64,000 nucleotides of DNA from Sphingopyxis sp. CCNWLW2 (GCF_037095755.1 NZ_JBAWKJ010000001.1:685001-749000); one strand, 5' to 3'; positions 45,539-55,029 are shown, counted from the stretch's first letter. Made by a program: numbers and translations. Notes: a model not told the origin generated them from the sequence alone.

Positions 45539-45979
45539 ATGACGAGCGGTGATGTTGGCAACGAAAAGCTGCGCTGGATCCTGTGGGCGGGCTGGCACGG
45601 CAAATGCCCCGAATGCGGCAAGGGACATATGTTCCGCTCGTGGCTGAAACTTGCCGACCGCTGCGAGAATTGCGGGCTCGACTTCAGCTTTGCGGCGCCC
45701 GACGACGGCCCCGCCTTTTTCTCGCAATGCATCGTGGCGTTCCCGCTGACCTTCGTGATCGTGTGGCTGCAGATCGCCTACAGCCCGCCGCTGTGGGTCC
45801 ACTTGGTCTTTTCGATCCCGATCATGGTCATCGGCTGCGTGCTGCCGCTGCGCCCGATCAAGGGCTGGCTGGTCGCCTCGCAATATGTGAACAAGGCGCA
45901 GGAATCGGGGACCGAGCATCTGTGGGCGAAGCTGAATGCGCGCGAGAAACACGAAGCGGACGAACGGCGTGGCGGGTGA
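45539..45979 (+). CDS. DUF983 domain membrane protein
   Basis: This 146-residue protein begins with a zinc-ribbon-like pair CPECGKGHMF and CENCGLDF (residues about 23-50), followed by two membrane helices (VAFPLTFVIVWLQIAY and VFSIPIMVIGCVLPLRPI), the layout of DUF983. These proteins occur widely in alphaproteobacteria, often near cytochrome oxidase genes, but their role is not established. Start ATG 45539 has a GGAG ribosome site. The MocR-type gene overlaps its last 11 bases. Confidence 0.88.
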   Translation: MTSGDVGNEKLRWILWAGWHGKCPECGKGHMFRSWLKLADRCENCGLDFSFAAPDDGPAFFSQCIVAFPLTFVIVWLQIAYSPPLWVHLVFSIPIMVIGCVLPLRPIKGWLVASQYVNKAQESGTEHLWAKLNAREKHEADERRGG

Positions 45980-47339
45980 CGCGTGGCTGCCCGACATCGC
46001 GGGCACGGCAGGTCCCAAATATAAGGCAGTGACCGCGGCGATATCGGCGGCGGTCGCGCGCGGCGAGCTTCGCCACGGCGACCGCCTGCCGCCGCAGCGC
46101 GATCTCGCCGCGAAACTCGGCATCGATCTCACCACGGTGACCAAAGCCTATGACCTCGCGCGCCAGCGCGGCCTGATCGTCGCGCGCGGCCGCGCGGGCA
46201 GCTTTATCAGCGAGGATGTGCGGACCGGCGAGGTGGCAACCGCAGCGCAGAGCGACATCGCGATGAACAGCCCGCCGATCCCGATCGAGAGCCGGTTGAC
46301 CGACGCGATGGCATCGGCGCTGGGCAAGCTGGGGCGCGTCGACGGCCTCGCGCGGCTGCACTACCAACGGCCGGGCGGCGCCGCGGCGGATCGCGAAAGC
46401 GGCGCCGAACTGCTTGGCCGCGCCGGCCTGTCGTCTTCGGTCGAACAGATCGTCGTCACCGCCGGCGGACAGAATGGCCTGCACGCCGTTGCCGCGACGA
46501 TCCTGAAGCCGGGCGACCGCGTTGCGTGCGGGCGCTTCGTCTATCCCGGCTTCGCCGCAATCGCGCGGCGTATGGGGGTCACACTCGTTCCGCTCGCCGA
46601 AATGACCGCCGACGCGCTGGAGGCGGCGCACGCGGCGGCGGCGCTGCGCGCGCTCTACGTCGTGCCGACCAACGACAATCCGACCACCGCGACGATCGGG
46701 ATCGAGGACCGGCGCGCCATCGCCGTGTGGGCCGAGGAAACGGGGGTCCAGATTATCGAGGATGACGCCTATGGCCTGCTCCCCGACGCGCCGATCCCCG
46801 CGATCGCAAGCTTCGCGCCGGGGGTCGGCTGGTATGTCACAAGCATGGCCAAAATCGTCTCACCCGCGCTGCGCGTCGGCTTTGTCCGAGCGCCGGGGGT
46901 GGTCGAAGCCATGCAAATCGCGGCGTGCCAGCATGAAAGCGCGGTGATGGCGCCGCCGCTCAACGTCGCGATGGTGTCGCTATGGCTGGCCGACGGAACG
47001 CTCGACACGCTGATCGACGCCGTGCGCAAAGAGGCGAGCTGGCGGCAGCGGCTGGCACACAGCGTGCTCGGCGACGGGCGTCACGCCGCGCACCCGCAAG
47101 GCTATCACTTCTGGCTGCCACTGGCGGGCGACAGCCAACCCGACACGCTCGCCGCCGCGCTCGCGCTCGACGGGCTGTCGGCGGTGCCATCGGACCGCTT
47201 CGCGGTTGCGGCCGACGCGCCGGGGGCGATGCGTATCTCGCTCGGCGGTACGATCGACCGCCGCGGGCTTTCGCGCGCGCTGCATCGGCTCGCGGCACAG
47301 CTATGGACGCCCGGCGGCGCGGCGAGCCATATCGTCTAA
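45969..47339 (+). CDS. MocR/GntR-type PLP-dependent transcriptional regulator
   Basis: This 456-residue protein starts at the GTG 45969. The N-terminal winged helix of GntR type (PKYKAVTAAISAAVARGELRHGDRLPPQRDLAAKLGIDLTTVTKAYDLARQRGLI, about 14-70) is fused to an aminotransferase fold; the lysine in TSMAKIVSPALRVGF would bind PLP and Asn/Asp/Tyr motifs such as PTNDNPTT and EDDAYGLL are in place. MocR proteins usually regulate adjacent amino-acid or vitamin genes, and its translation is linked to the DUF983 gene. Direct target unknown. Confidence 0.9.
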   Translation: MAGDAWLPDIAGTAGPKYKAVTAAISAAVARGELRHGDRLPPQRDLAAKLGIDLTTVTKAYDLARQRGLIVARGRAGSFISEDVRTGEVATAAQSDIAMNSPPIPIESRLTDAMASALGKLGRVDGLARLHYQRPGGAAADRESGAELLGRAGLSSSVEQIVVTAGGQNGLHAVAATILKPGDRVACGRFVYPGFAAIARRMGVTLVPLAEMTADALEAAHAAAALRALYVVPTNDNPTTATIGIEDRRAIAVWAEETGVQIIEDDAYGLLPDAPIPAIASFAPGVGWYVTSMAKIVSPALRVGFVRAPGVVEAMQIAACQHESAVMAPPLNVAMVSLWLADGTLDTLIDAVRKEASWRQRLAHSVLGDGRHAAHPQGYHFWLPLAGDSQPDTLAAALALDGLSAVPSDRFAVAADAPGAMRISLGGTIDRRGLSRALHRLAAQLWTPGGAASHIV

Positions 47340-47345
47340 CGGGTC

Positions 47346-48755
47346 CTAGGTCGACCAGCCGCCCGCGAGCGCGCGGAACAGCGCGATCTGCCGCCGCGAA
47401 ATCTGCCCGTCCTGCGCGGCGAGGACCGCTTCGGTCTCGGCGAAGGTCCGTTCGGCATCGAGCCATTCGAGCGAGTCGGACGCGCCTTCCTGCCGCTTCG
47501 CGCGCACGATGCGCGCCGCGCGTTCGGCCTGATCGCGCGCGGCGCGCAGCGCCTGCCTTTGTTCGAGCGAACGGGCGTAGGACGACAGCGCCGTCTCGGT
47601 TTCCTCGAGCGCGCGCAGCACCGTGCCGTCGAATTCGGCGAGCGATGCCTGCGTATCGGCCTCGGCCGCCGCGATCCGCGCGCGCGCGGGTTCCTGATTG
47701 GGGAAAGCCCAGTTGAGCAGCGGCCCGAGCAGCCAGCGCAGCGGCCCGCCGCCGAACACATCGCCAAAGCCCGCGCCCGTAGACCCGGCCGAACCGCCCA
47801 AGGTGATGCGCGGATAAAGATCCGCCGTCGCGACGCCGATGCGCGCGGTGTCGGCGGCCAGGCGGCGCTCGGCGGCGCGAATGTCGGGACGGCGCTTGAG
47901 CAGCGCCGCCCCATCACCGACCGGGATGGGGTCGGTGATTTCGAGGCTGATGTTGCGGTCCGCCGCAATCGCGGGGAGCGCAGCGGGGGCACGACCGGTC
48001 AGAGTCGCGAGGCGGAACAAAGCCGCCTGCCGCTCGGCCTCGATAGAAGGGATGTCGGCCGAACGCTGGTCGCGCAGCGTCGTGATGCGCGCAAGGTCGA
48101 GCCCCGTCGCCATCCCGACCTCCTTGCGGCGTTCGGTGAGTTTTACCTGTTGATCGAGCAGTCCGACGATACGCCGTGCGACGTCGAGCCGCGCCGCGCC
48201 CGACGCCGCATCGGCATAAGCCTGCGTCGTGTCGGCGGCGACGATCACGCGCACCGCGTCGGCATTCGCTTCGGCAGCGGCGGTGTCGCCGCGCGCGGCC
48301 TCGATCGAGCGGCTGACGCGGCCGAACAGGTCGACCTCGTACGAGACATTCAGCCCGACATCGACCGCCCAATCCTCGCGGTCGGCACCGGGCAGACGCT
48401 GGCCTTCGGGGCTGCGGCCGTAATTGGCGCCGGCGCCGATCTCGCCCTGCGGCAGCCGGTCGGCGCGCGCGCCGCGCAAGGATGCGCGAGCGCGGGCGAT
48501 ATTTGCCACCGCGACGCGAACGTCGGTGTTGTTCGCCAGCGCATCGCCGACGAGCCCGTCGAGCACGGGATCGTCATAGAGGCGCCACCAGTCGCCCGCG
48601 ACCGGCGCGAGCGACACCGCGGGACTGTTCGCCGAAACGAACGGCCCGGTCGCGACGGGCGCCGACGCCGATTTGGGCTCGGCATAGTTGGGGCCGACCG
48701 CACAGGCGGCGAGCGCCAGCGCCGAAGCCGCGGTGAGGATATTGCGAAGGATCAT
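47346..48755 (-). CDS. RND efflux outer membrane factor (NodT/TolC type lipoprotein)
   Basis: The 469-residue outer-membrane channel has a lipoprotein signal with lipobox LAAC (Cys at about residue 18), GPNYAEP at the start of the mature protein and two OEP repeats rich in Ala-containing helices, including DWWRLYDDPVLDGLVGDALANNTDVRVAVANI and TLGGSAGSTGAGFGD. It forms the trimeric exit duct for the RND pump. It follows the permease gene by 11 bases, is the last gene of the adaptor-permease-OMF operon, and converges on the MocR-type gene. Confidence 0.92.
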   Translation of the reverse strand: MILRNILTAASALALAACAVGPNYAEPKSASAPVATGPFVSANSPAVSLAPVAGDWWRLYDDPVLDGLVGDALANNTDVRVAVANIARARASLRGARADRLPQGEIGAGANYGRSPEGQRLPGADREDWAVDVGLNVSYEVDLFGRVSRSIEAARGDTAAAEANADAVRVIVAADTTQAYADAASGAARLDVARRIVGLLDQQVKLTERRKEVGMATGLDLARITTLRDQRSADIPSIEAERQAALFRLATLTGRAPAALPAIAADRNISLEITDPIPVGDGAALLKRRPDIRAAERRLAADTARIGVATADLYPRITLGGSAGSTGAGFGDVFGGGPLRWLLGPLLNWAFPNQEPARARIAAAEADTQASLAEFDGTVLRALEETETALSSYARSLEQRQALRAARDQAERAARIVRAKRQEGASDSLEWLDAERTFAETEAVLAAQDGQISRRQIALFRALAGGWST

Positions 48756-48766
48756 ATTCTTGTTCC

Positions 48767-51700
48767 CTATTCCGCCGGGACCGGCAGCGCGGTCCCGTGG
48801 TCGTCCGACCCGCGCCGCGCGCGCCGCTCAGCCGACCAGTGGCTGAGCGCGCGGGCGACGACGTAGAAGGTCGGGGTGAAGATGAGGCCGAACGCCGTCA
48901 CGCCGAGCATTCCGAAGAAGACCGCGGTGCCGAGCGCCTGCCGCAGCTCCGCGCCCGCCCCGCTTGCGATCAACAGCGGCACCGCGCCGAGGATGAAGGC
49001 AAAGCTGGTCATCAGGATCGGGCGCAGACGGTCGCGCGCGGCGCGCACCGCGGCTTCGATCGGCGACAGCCCATCCTCTTCCTCGGCCTGCTTGGCGAAT
49101 TCGACGATCAGGATCGCATTCTTCGCGGCGAGCGCGATGAGCACGACGAGTCCGATCTGCGTCAGCACATTATTGTCCATGCCGCGCAAATTCACGCCGA
49201 CCATCGCCGCGAGCAGACACATCGGCACGATGAAGATGATCGCCAATGGCAGCATCAGGCTTTCATATTGCGCCGCCAACACGAGGAAGACGAAGACTAC
49301 CGCGAGCGCGAAGACGATGCCCGCGGTGTTCGCCGCCGCCTTTTGCTGGAAGGCGATGCCCGTCCATTCGGTGCCGTAACCCGCAGGCAGCGAGTCCGCC
49401 GCGAGCTTTTCCATCGTCGTCAGCGACGCGCCCGACGACGAGCCCGGAGCGGTGTCGCCATCGATCTCGACCGCGGGGAAGAGGTTGTAGCGCGTGACGC
49501 GATACGGCCCCGTGCGGTCCTCGAAGTTCGCAACCGACCCGATCGGCACCATCGCGCCCGAGTCCGACCGAGTGCGAAGGTTCGCGATATCGGCGACCGT
49601 CTGGCGATAGGGCGCATCGGCCTGTGCGGTGACGCGATAGGTGCGGCCGAGCAAGTTGAAGTCGTTGACGAACGCCGAGCCGAGATAGACCTGCAACGCC
49701 TCGAACACGCGTTCGGGCGGCACGCCGAGCATATTCGCCTTCGCGCGGTCGATATCGGCATAGACGCGCGGGTTCGACGGATCAAAGAAGGTGAAGACGT
49801 TCGCGAGACCCGGGGTCTGGTTCGCCTTGCCAATCAGATTGTTCGTCTCGTTCGCGAGCGCGGCATAGCCGTTCCCGCCGCGATCCTGCACGATCATCCG
49901 GTAACCGCCCGCCGAGCCGATGCCCTGGATCAGCGGCGGCGGGATGATCACGATCTGCGCCTCGGTGATGTCGGCGGTGTTTGCACGCGCCTGGTTCATG
50001 ATGTCCTCGAAATTGACCCCGAGCTTCCCGCGTTCCTCGAACGACTTGAGCGGGAAGTAAGCGGCGGCCGAGTTCGGCGCGAGCGTCTGCGACGGGCCGT
50101 CGAAGCCCGCGAGCATCACCGAGCCGAGGACGCCCTCGATCGGCAGCACGCGCGCGGCAACCTTCTTCAGCACTGCGTCGGTGCGTTCGACCGAAGCGCC
50201 CGAGGGCAGCTTGGCGACGACGAGGAAATAGCCCTGATCCTGCGCGGGGATGAAGCCGGTCGGCGTCGCCCAGAACAGGCCCGCGGTCGCGGCGATCAAC
50301 CCGGCATAGGTGACCATCATCTTCTTCGGCGCACGCACCAGCCGGTCGGTCAGCGAGGCATAGCCGTTGCTGAGCCGTTCGAAGCCCTCATTGAAGCGTT
50401 CGCCGGCACGGTGGATACGCGCCATCAGCCATCCGTCGGCCTGCGCGGGGGCATGCGGCTTGAGCAGGATCGCCGCAAGCGCGGGCGACAGCGTGAGCGA
50501 GAGGACGAGCGAGATGATCGTCGCGGTCGAGATGGTGACCGCAAACTGCTGGTAGAAGGCACCCGACAGGCCGGTGAGGAACAGGGTCGGTACGAACACC
50601 GCGCAGAGCACGAGCACGATGGCCACCAGTGCGCCCGACACTTCGTCCATCGACGTCCGCGCGGCTTCGAGCGCGCTCATCCCTTTTTCGAGGTTGCGCT
50701 CGACATTTTCGACGACGACGATCGCGTCATCGACGACGATACCGATCGCGAGCACCAGCCCGAACAGCGAGAGGTTGTTGAGGCTGTACCCGAACGCCGC
50801 GAGCACCACGAAGGTGCCGATCAGCGACACCGGGATCGCGAGCACCGGAATGATCGCCGCGCGCCATTTCTGGAGGAAAACGAGGATGACGATGACGACG
50901 AGGATGACGGCTTCGAACAGCGTTTCCATCACCGCGTCGATCGACTGGGCGATGAACTCGGTGGGGTTATAGATGACGCGATATTCGAGTCCCTTGGGGA
51001 AGCTTTTCGATGCCGCCGCCATTTCGGCCTCGACCGCCTGCGCCGCGGCGAGCGCGTTCGAACCCGGGCGCTGGAAGGTCGCGAGGATGACCGTCGGGTC
51101 GCCCGACAAATAGGTGTTCGAATTATAATCCGATGCGCCGAGCTCGACGCGCGCGACGTCGGAGACGCGGACCTGTCGCCCGTCGGCATCGGTACGGATG
51201 ACGATGTTGGCGAAGTCCTTGGGGTCGGTCAGGCGCCCCTGCGTTTCGACGCTCAGCTGGAAACTGCTGCCGTTGGCATGCGGCGGCTGGCCGAGCGAAC
51301 CCGCGGCAACCTGCACATTTTCGCGGCGCAGCGCGGTCACGATCTCGCCCGCGGTCAGGTCGAGCGCGGCGGCACGGCCGGGATCGATCCACACGCGCAT
51401 CGCATAGTCGCGGCTGCCGAACAGGCGCACGTCGCCGACGCCGTCGATGCGGCTGAGGCGATCGCGCAGCTGGGTCAGCGCATAGTTGGAGATATAGGCG
51501 CGATCGAGCGACTTGTCGGGCGACACGAGGTTCACGATCAACAGGAAGTCGGGCGAAGTCTTGCGCGTCACGACGCCCAGCCGCTGCACCGTCTCGGGCA
51601 GGCGCGGGGTCGCGATCGCGACGCGGTTCTGCACCAAGACCTGCGCGGCATCGAGGTCGGTGCCGATCTTGAACGTCACGGTGATCGTGACGACGCCGTC

Positions 51701-51958
51701 GCCGGTCGACTGGCTGCTCATATAGAGCATATTGTCGACGCCGTTGATTTCCTGCTCGATCGGCGCCGCCACCGTATCGGCGACGGTTTCAGCCGACGCG
51801 CCCGGATAGGTTGCGGTCACGGTCACCGTTGGCGGGACGATGTCGGGATATTGCGACACGGGAAGCCCGATATAGGCGACCGCACCGATGATGGTGATGA
51901 TGACAGCGAGCACGGCGGCAAAGATCGGCCGGTCGATGAAAAAGCGGGATAGGCGCAT
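48767..51958 (-). CDS. RND multidrug efflux permease, HAE1 (AcrB-like)
   Basis: This 1,063-residue inner-membrane proton antiporter has the standard 12-helix RND layout with two large periplasmic loops. The first helix region FFIDRPIFAAVLAVIITIIGAVAYIGLPVSQYPD and the proton-relay helix with FGLVLAIGIVVDDAIVVVENVERN (two adjacent Asp) are intact, as is the second-half motif GLVVLIALAAKNAILIVEFAK with its conserved Lys. It would export drugs, solvents or bile-type compounds. Upstream lies the adaptor and a repeat-filled gap; the OMF follows. Confidence 0.95.
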   Translation of the reverse strand: MRLSRFFIDRPIFAAVLAVIITIIGAVAYIGLPVSQYPDIVPPTVTVTATYPGASAETVADTVAAPIEQEINGVDNMLYMSSQSTGDGVVTITVTFKIGTDLDAAQVLVQNRVAIATPRLPETVQRLGVVTRKTSPDFLLIVNLVSPDKSLDRAYISNYALTQLRDRLSRIDGVGDVRLFGSRDYAMRVWIDPGRAAALDLTAGEIVTALRRENVQVAAGSLGQPPHANGSSFQLSVETQGRLTDPKDFANIVIRTDADGRQVRVSDVARVELGASDYNSNTYLSGDPTVILATFQRPGSNALAAAQAVEAEMAAASKSFPKGLEYRVIYNPTEFIAQSIDAVMETLFEAVILVVIVILVFLQKWRAAIIPVLAIPVSLIGTFVVLAAFGYSLNNLSLFGLVLAIGIVVDDAIVVVENVERNLEKGMSALEAARTSMDEVSGALVAIVLVLCAVFVPTLFLTGLSGAFYQQFAVTISTATIISLVLSLTLSPALAAILLKPHAPAQADGWLMARIHRAGERFNEGFERLSNGYASLTDRLVRAPKKMMVTYAGLIAATAGLFWATPTGFIPAQDQGYFLVVAKLPSGASVERTDAVLKKVAARVLPIEGVLGSVMLAGFDGPSQTLAPNSAAAYFPLKSFEERGKLGVNFEDIMNQARANTADITEAQIVIIPPPLIQGIGSAGGYRMIVQDRGGNGYAALANETNNLIGKANQTPGLANVFTFFDPSNPRVYADIDRAKANMLGVPPERVFEALQVYLGSAFVNDFNLLGRTYRVTAQADAPYRQTVADIANLRTRSDSGAMVPIGSVANFEDRTGPYRVTRYNLFPAVEIDGDTAPGSSSGASLTTMEKLAADSLPAGYGTEWTGIAFQQKAAANTAGIVFALAVVFVFLVLAAQYESLMLPLAIIFIVPMCLLAAMVGVNLRGMDNNVLTQIGLVVLIALAAKNAILIVEFAKQAEEEDGLSPIEAAVRAARDRLRPILMTSFAFILGAVPLLIASGAGAELRQALGTAVFFGMLGVTAFGLIFTPTFYVVARALSHWSAERRARRGSDDHGTALPVPAE

Positions 51959-51992
51959 GGGAGAGCCCCTGTCTGGAAACGGTTCTGGTCAT

Positions 51993-52107
51993 CCCCTCCC
52001 GCCTGCGGGAGGGGTAGCGAGACTGCGAGCTTTGCTCGCTAGTCGCAGCGGGGAGGGCCGTGGAACGTCACAGCCCCTCCCCCGACCCCTCCCGCAAGCG
52101 GGAGGGG
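51993..52107. repeat. Hairpin array between adaptor and permease genes
   Basis: Three strong palindromes fill the gap: CCCCTCCCGC-CT-GCGGGAGGGG (51993-52014), GACTGCGAGC-TTT-GCTCGCTAGTC (about 52021-52043) and a second copy CCCCTCCCGC-AA-GCGGGAGGGG (52086-52107). The first and last share identical arms. In the transcript they lie just before the permease start and may stabilise the adaptor part or reduce read-through; they also match REP-like sphingomonad intergenic repeats. Confidence 0.65.
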
Positions 52108-52114
52108 AGAGTGA

Positions 52115-53386
52115 TCACTTCGCGAACGTCGCCTGCGCCGACACCGGTTCGACCGCGGCGGCCGCACCCTTGGGGGGTGCCGTGGCGACGATCTTCCCGG
52201 CCTTAGCCACCGCCTTTTCGCCGGGACGCGCGAACTGATAGCCGTTGATGACGACGCGGTCGGTCGGCGTCAGGCCCGAACGGATGACGCGCAGGCCATC
52301 GACTTCGGGGCCAAGCTCGACCGGCTTCGCCGCGACCATCCCGTCCTTGCCGACGACATAAACGATCTTGCGCGCTTGATCGGTCTGCACCGCGGCGGCG
52401 GGGATCAGCAGCGCGCGCGCCGTCTGGCCGGTCGTCAGGCGCATATTGCCGAACATGCCGGGGGTCAGGAACATCTCGGGATTACTGAAGCTGGCGCGGG
52501 CGCGGATCGTGCCCGAACGCGGGTCGAGGCCGTTGTCGGTAAAGTCGAGCTGCCCCTTCCAGCGATAATCGCTTTCGTCCTGCAAGCGGACTTCGACCGC
52601 CGCGCCCTTGTCGCCGCCCTCGCGCTTGGTCTTGAGGAACAAAGCTTCGGATCCCTGGAAGGTGAAGTACACGGGATCGAGCGCATTGATCGTCGTCAGC
52701 AACGTGCCGCCGGCATCGCCCGCCGACACGAGGTTGCCCGCGTCGATCTGGCGGTCCGAAATGCGGCCACTCAAGGGCGCACGGACGGTCGTGAATTCGA
52801 CGTCGAGCGAACGCGCCGCGATGCGGGCATCGGCCCCGGCCAGCGCGGCATTCGCAGCGTTGACGCGCGCACGGAGGCGATCGATCTCGCTCTGCGACAC
52901 CGCCTCGACATCGACGAGCCGCCCGGCGCGTTCGAGTTCGAGGCGTGCGAGCGCCAGGTCGCTGCGCGCGCTGGCAGCCGACGCGCGCGCTTCGGCGAGC
53001 GCGGCGCGATAGGGGCGCGGATCGATGGTGAAGAGCGGCTGCCCCTGACGCACGATCTGGCCGTCGGTGAAGTGGATGCCCGTGATCGCACCCGAAACGC
53101 GCGGGCGCACTTCGACCGCTTTCGACGCCTCGAAGCGGCCGATATATTCGTCCCACAGCGTTACATCGCGCGCGATCGGCGTCGCGACGGTGAGCACGGG
53201 CGCGGGCGCCGCGGCGGCCTGCGGCGGACCGTCGCGGAGCAGCCACCAGGCGCCGACAATGAGCACGAGGAATGCACCGATCCACGCGGCGCGGCGGCCC
53301 CGGCCCGGGTGGAGCAAGGTCTTGAGTTCGCGGCGGACCTTCGCGTCGGCGGGGTCGATCTTTTCGATGGGGGTGTGGACGGTCAT
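52115..53386 (-). CDS. RND efflux periplasmic adaptor (membrane fusion protein)
   Basis: The 423-residue protein starts at the ATG 53384-53386 with an AGAGGG site. It has an N-terminal anchor helix (AAWIGAFLVLIVGAWWLL), then the usual lipoyl, hairpin and beta-barrel regions: YIGRFEASKAVEVRPRVSGAITGIHFTDGQIVRQGQPLF, a coiled hairpin (ARASAASARSDLALARLELERAGRL) and VRAPLSGRISDRQIDAGNLVSAGDAGG. It bridges permease and outer-membrane channel. Transcription should come from the promoter near 53730, giving a long leader. Confidence 0.93.
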   Translation of the reverse strand: MTVHTPIEKIDPADAKVRRELKTLLHPGRGRRAAWIGAFLVLIVGAWWLLRDGPPQAAAAPAPVLTVATPIARDVTLWDEYIGRFEASKAVEVRPRVSGAITGIHFTDGQIVRQGQPLFTIDPRPYRAALAEARASAASARSDLALARLELERAGRLVDVEAVSQSEIDRLRARVNAANAALAGADARIAARSLDVEFTTVRAPLSGRISDRQIDAGNLVSAGDAGGTLLTTINALDPVYFTFQGSEALFLKTKREGGDKGAAVEVRLQDESDYRWKGQLDFTDNGLDPRSGTIRARASFSNPEMFLTPGMFGNMRLTTGQTARALLIPAAAVQTDQARKIVYVVGKDGMVAAKPVELGPEVDGLRVIRSGLTPTDRVVINGYQFARPGEKAVAKAGKIVATAPPKGAAAAVEPVSAQATFAK

Positions 53387-53848
53387 GGATATGCCCTCTT
53401 CTCTTCGTTCGTTTTGGCCGCCTGCGCCCCCGGGGGAGGGGGAGGGAGGCGCAGGCGGCCGGCGCCGGAAGCGCATGCCTCCGGCTGATGTCGCAAATGG
53501 TCCTTGTTGCCAGAGGGCCCTCATCGAAGAGGACGGCCGCCCTGTCCCGTCACGCGCATCCCATGCGCGCGCGGGGTCCCTGTTTATATCTTGCGGGCAA
53601 GCGCCTTTGGGCGCCCGACCGGAGCAAGACCCGCTCCCGGGAAATATTCGATGGTGAAACTTCCGGCCGCAGCATGATCTTTGTCACGCCGCAGCCGGTC
53701 TCGGGGGAGAGCCTATCGTTGTGTACTATGTGGTATATAAGTCATGTTGCGCTGCGTCAACACCATTCTGTACCGGGCAGTAAGATTTTTCTTTCAGGGC
53801 ACTTACCGAAAAAATGGGCGCCGGATTTTCGGCCGGCAAATGCTCAGA
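53387..53848. other. 462-base gap upstream of the efflux operon
   Basis: No reading frame is supported. The half next to the adaptor gene is a long leader with several GC-rich stem-loops, among them CCGGCGCCGGAAG..GCCTCCGG and the Pro-rich stretch CGCCCCCGGGGGAGG. The left part next to the TetR gene end is AT-richer and holds the operon promoter described separately. Confidence 0.55.
53725..53760 (-). promoter_or_regulatory. Efflux operon promoter with putative repressor site
   Basis: On the minus strand TTGACG (53755-53760) and TATACC (53732-53737) are 17 bases apart, a good vegetative promoter, with start near 53725 about 340 bases before the adaptor ATG. The 12-mer TGGTATATAAGT (53731-53742, plus strand) covers the -10 element and recurs exactly in front of the TetR gene at 54476-54487, so it is the best operator candidate. 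Confidence 0.6.
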
Positions 53849-54469
53849 TCAACGCCCGGGCCACAGCTTCAGGCTGGTTTCGACGAGCCGTTCGAGTTCG
53901 GCGCGCGTCGCACCGGCGCCAGCCTGCACCGACATGCCCTGGTTCACCGCGGTCAGGAAAGCGGCAAGGCCTGCGGCATCGGTGTCGGGCGGGAAATCGC
54001 CCTCTTCCTTGGCGCGCGCGAAGCGTTCGAGCATCGCGCGTTTCGCCGCCGCGCCGCGTTCGAGCACGGCCTGGCGAATACATTCGGCTTCCGCGCCGCA
54101 CGCGACCGAGGTGATCACGCCCAGGCAGCCGTTCGGATTCTCGGGGCAGGTGTACATGTCGAGCGCGCCGTACATCAGCCGCTCGGCGACGCCGCGCGCG
54201 GTCGGCGCTTCGAGCGCCGCATGCATATAGTCGGCTTTTTCGCGCTCATAGAGATCGAGCGCCTTGTTGAAGAGCGCTTCCTTGTTGCCGAAGGCCGCGT
54301 ACAAACTCGGCTTGGTAATCCCCATCGCCTCGGTCAAATCGGCCATCGACGCGCCCTCATAGCCCTTCGACCAGAAGACGCGCAGCGCCGCCGCGAGCGC
54401 CATGTCGACGCAAAATTCGCGCGGACGGCCCTTGTGGGGGGTGGCAGCGGTGGCGGTTTCGATTTCCAT
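53849..54469 (-). CDS. TetR/AcrR family transcriptional repressor
   Basis: This 206-residue regulator starts at the ATG 54467-54469. The N-terminal HTH is typical (DMALAAALRVFWSKGYEGASMADLTEAMGITKPSLYAAFGNKEALFNKALDLY, about residues 22-75), followed by a helical ligand-binding domain with the motif CPENPNGCLGVITSVACGAEAECIRQAVLE, including three Cys that could sense electrophiles. It lies immediately upstream of the RND efflux operon and shares a 12-bp motif with its promoter, so it most likely represses both. Confidence 0.92.
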   Translation of the reverse strand: MEIETATAATPHKGRPREFCVDMALAAALRVFWSKGYEGASMADLTEAMGITKPSLYAAFGNKEALFNKALDLYEREKADYMHAALEAPTARGVAERLMYGALDMYTCPENPNGCLGVITSVACGAEAECIRQAVLERGAAAKRAMLERFARAKEEGDFPPDTDAAGLAAFLTAVNQGMSVQAGAGATRAELERLVETSLKLWPGR

Positions 54470-54475
54470 AACGGC

Positions 54476-54494
54476 TGGTATATAAGTGGTAGAT
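54476..54494 (-). promoter_or_regulatory. Autoregulatory operator candidate of the TetR gene
   Basis: TGGTATATAAGT (54476-54487) is identical to the sequence over the efflux promoter -10 at 53731-53742, and lies 7 bases before the repressor ATG. It overlaps a possible -10 TTATAT/TATACC. The match length makes chance occurrence in both regulatory gaps unlikely. Confidence 0.5.
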
Positions 54495-54519
54495 CGCAAC
54501 TTGTCCAGTGGCGCGCCGT

Positions 54520-54900
54520 TCACGCGAGCCGCGTGTCGATCGGCAGTCCGCCCTTCAGCGTCAGCGTCACCGGCGTTCGCTCGGCAATGTCGGCGAGCCG
54601 CGCCTTCTGTTCGTCGTCGAGCCCCGCGATCGTCAGCACCCGGTCAACCCGGAGGCCGTCCTGGTTGATGAGCCGCAAGCCCACTTCGACCGATTCGAGC
54701 GGCCACCCCTTGCGGTCGGCGTACATGCGCAAGGTGATCGCGGTGCACGCGCCGAGGCCCGCGAGCAGGAAATCATAAGGCGCCGGCCCCAGATTCTGCC
54801 CGCCCAGCCCCGGCCCCTCGTCGCCGATCAGCTCATGGCCGCCGACATTGATCTCGGTGCGATAATGATCCTTGCCGATGCGGGCGGTGCCATGGGCCAT
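54520..54900 (-). CDS. OsmC/Ohr family protein
   Basis: The 126-residue protein has the OsmC fold: TEINVGGHELIGDEGPGLGGQNLGPAPYDFLLAGLGACTAITLRMYADRKGWPLESVEVGLRL, with the active-site Cys in LGACTA, and NLGPAPYDFLLAG before it. The second conserved Cys of true peroxidatic OsmC/Ohr members is the residue to check; only one typical Cys motif is seen. ATG 54900 has an AAGGAC site; an ATG 15 bases upstream is possible. Members reduce organic hydroperoxides in the cytoplasm. Confidence 0.85.
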   Translation of the reverse strand: MAHGTARIGKDHYRTEINVGGHELIGDEGPGLGGQNLGPAPYDFLLAGLGACTAITLRMYADRKGWPLESVEVGLRLINQDGLRVDRVLTIAGLDDEQKARLADIAERTPVTLTLKGGLPIDTRLA

Positions 54901-55029
54901 GCTGCTGTCCTTCATCAAACGGGTCCGACAGAAACTTCTGTCCCGGCGCGACGCGCAAACGGCAAGCGGAAATACTGGAGGACTCACAAGCTCCATATCG
55001 TCCGCCGCGCGCCCGGCGCTGCAAACATC

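Noticed and set aside
48797..51952. About 1,050-codon open frame on the plus strand opposite the RND permease
   Set aside because: It is an exact antisense shadow of a well-recognised gene; composition is His/Arg/Asp-rich with no motif.
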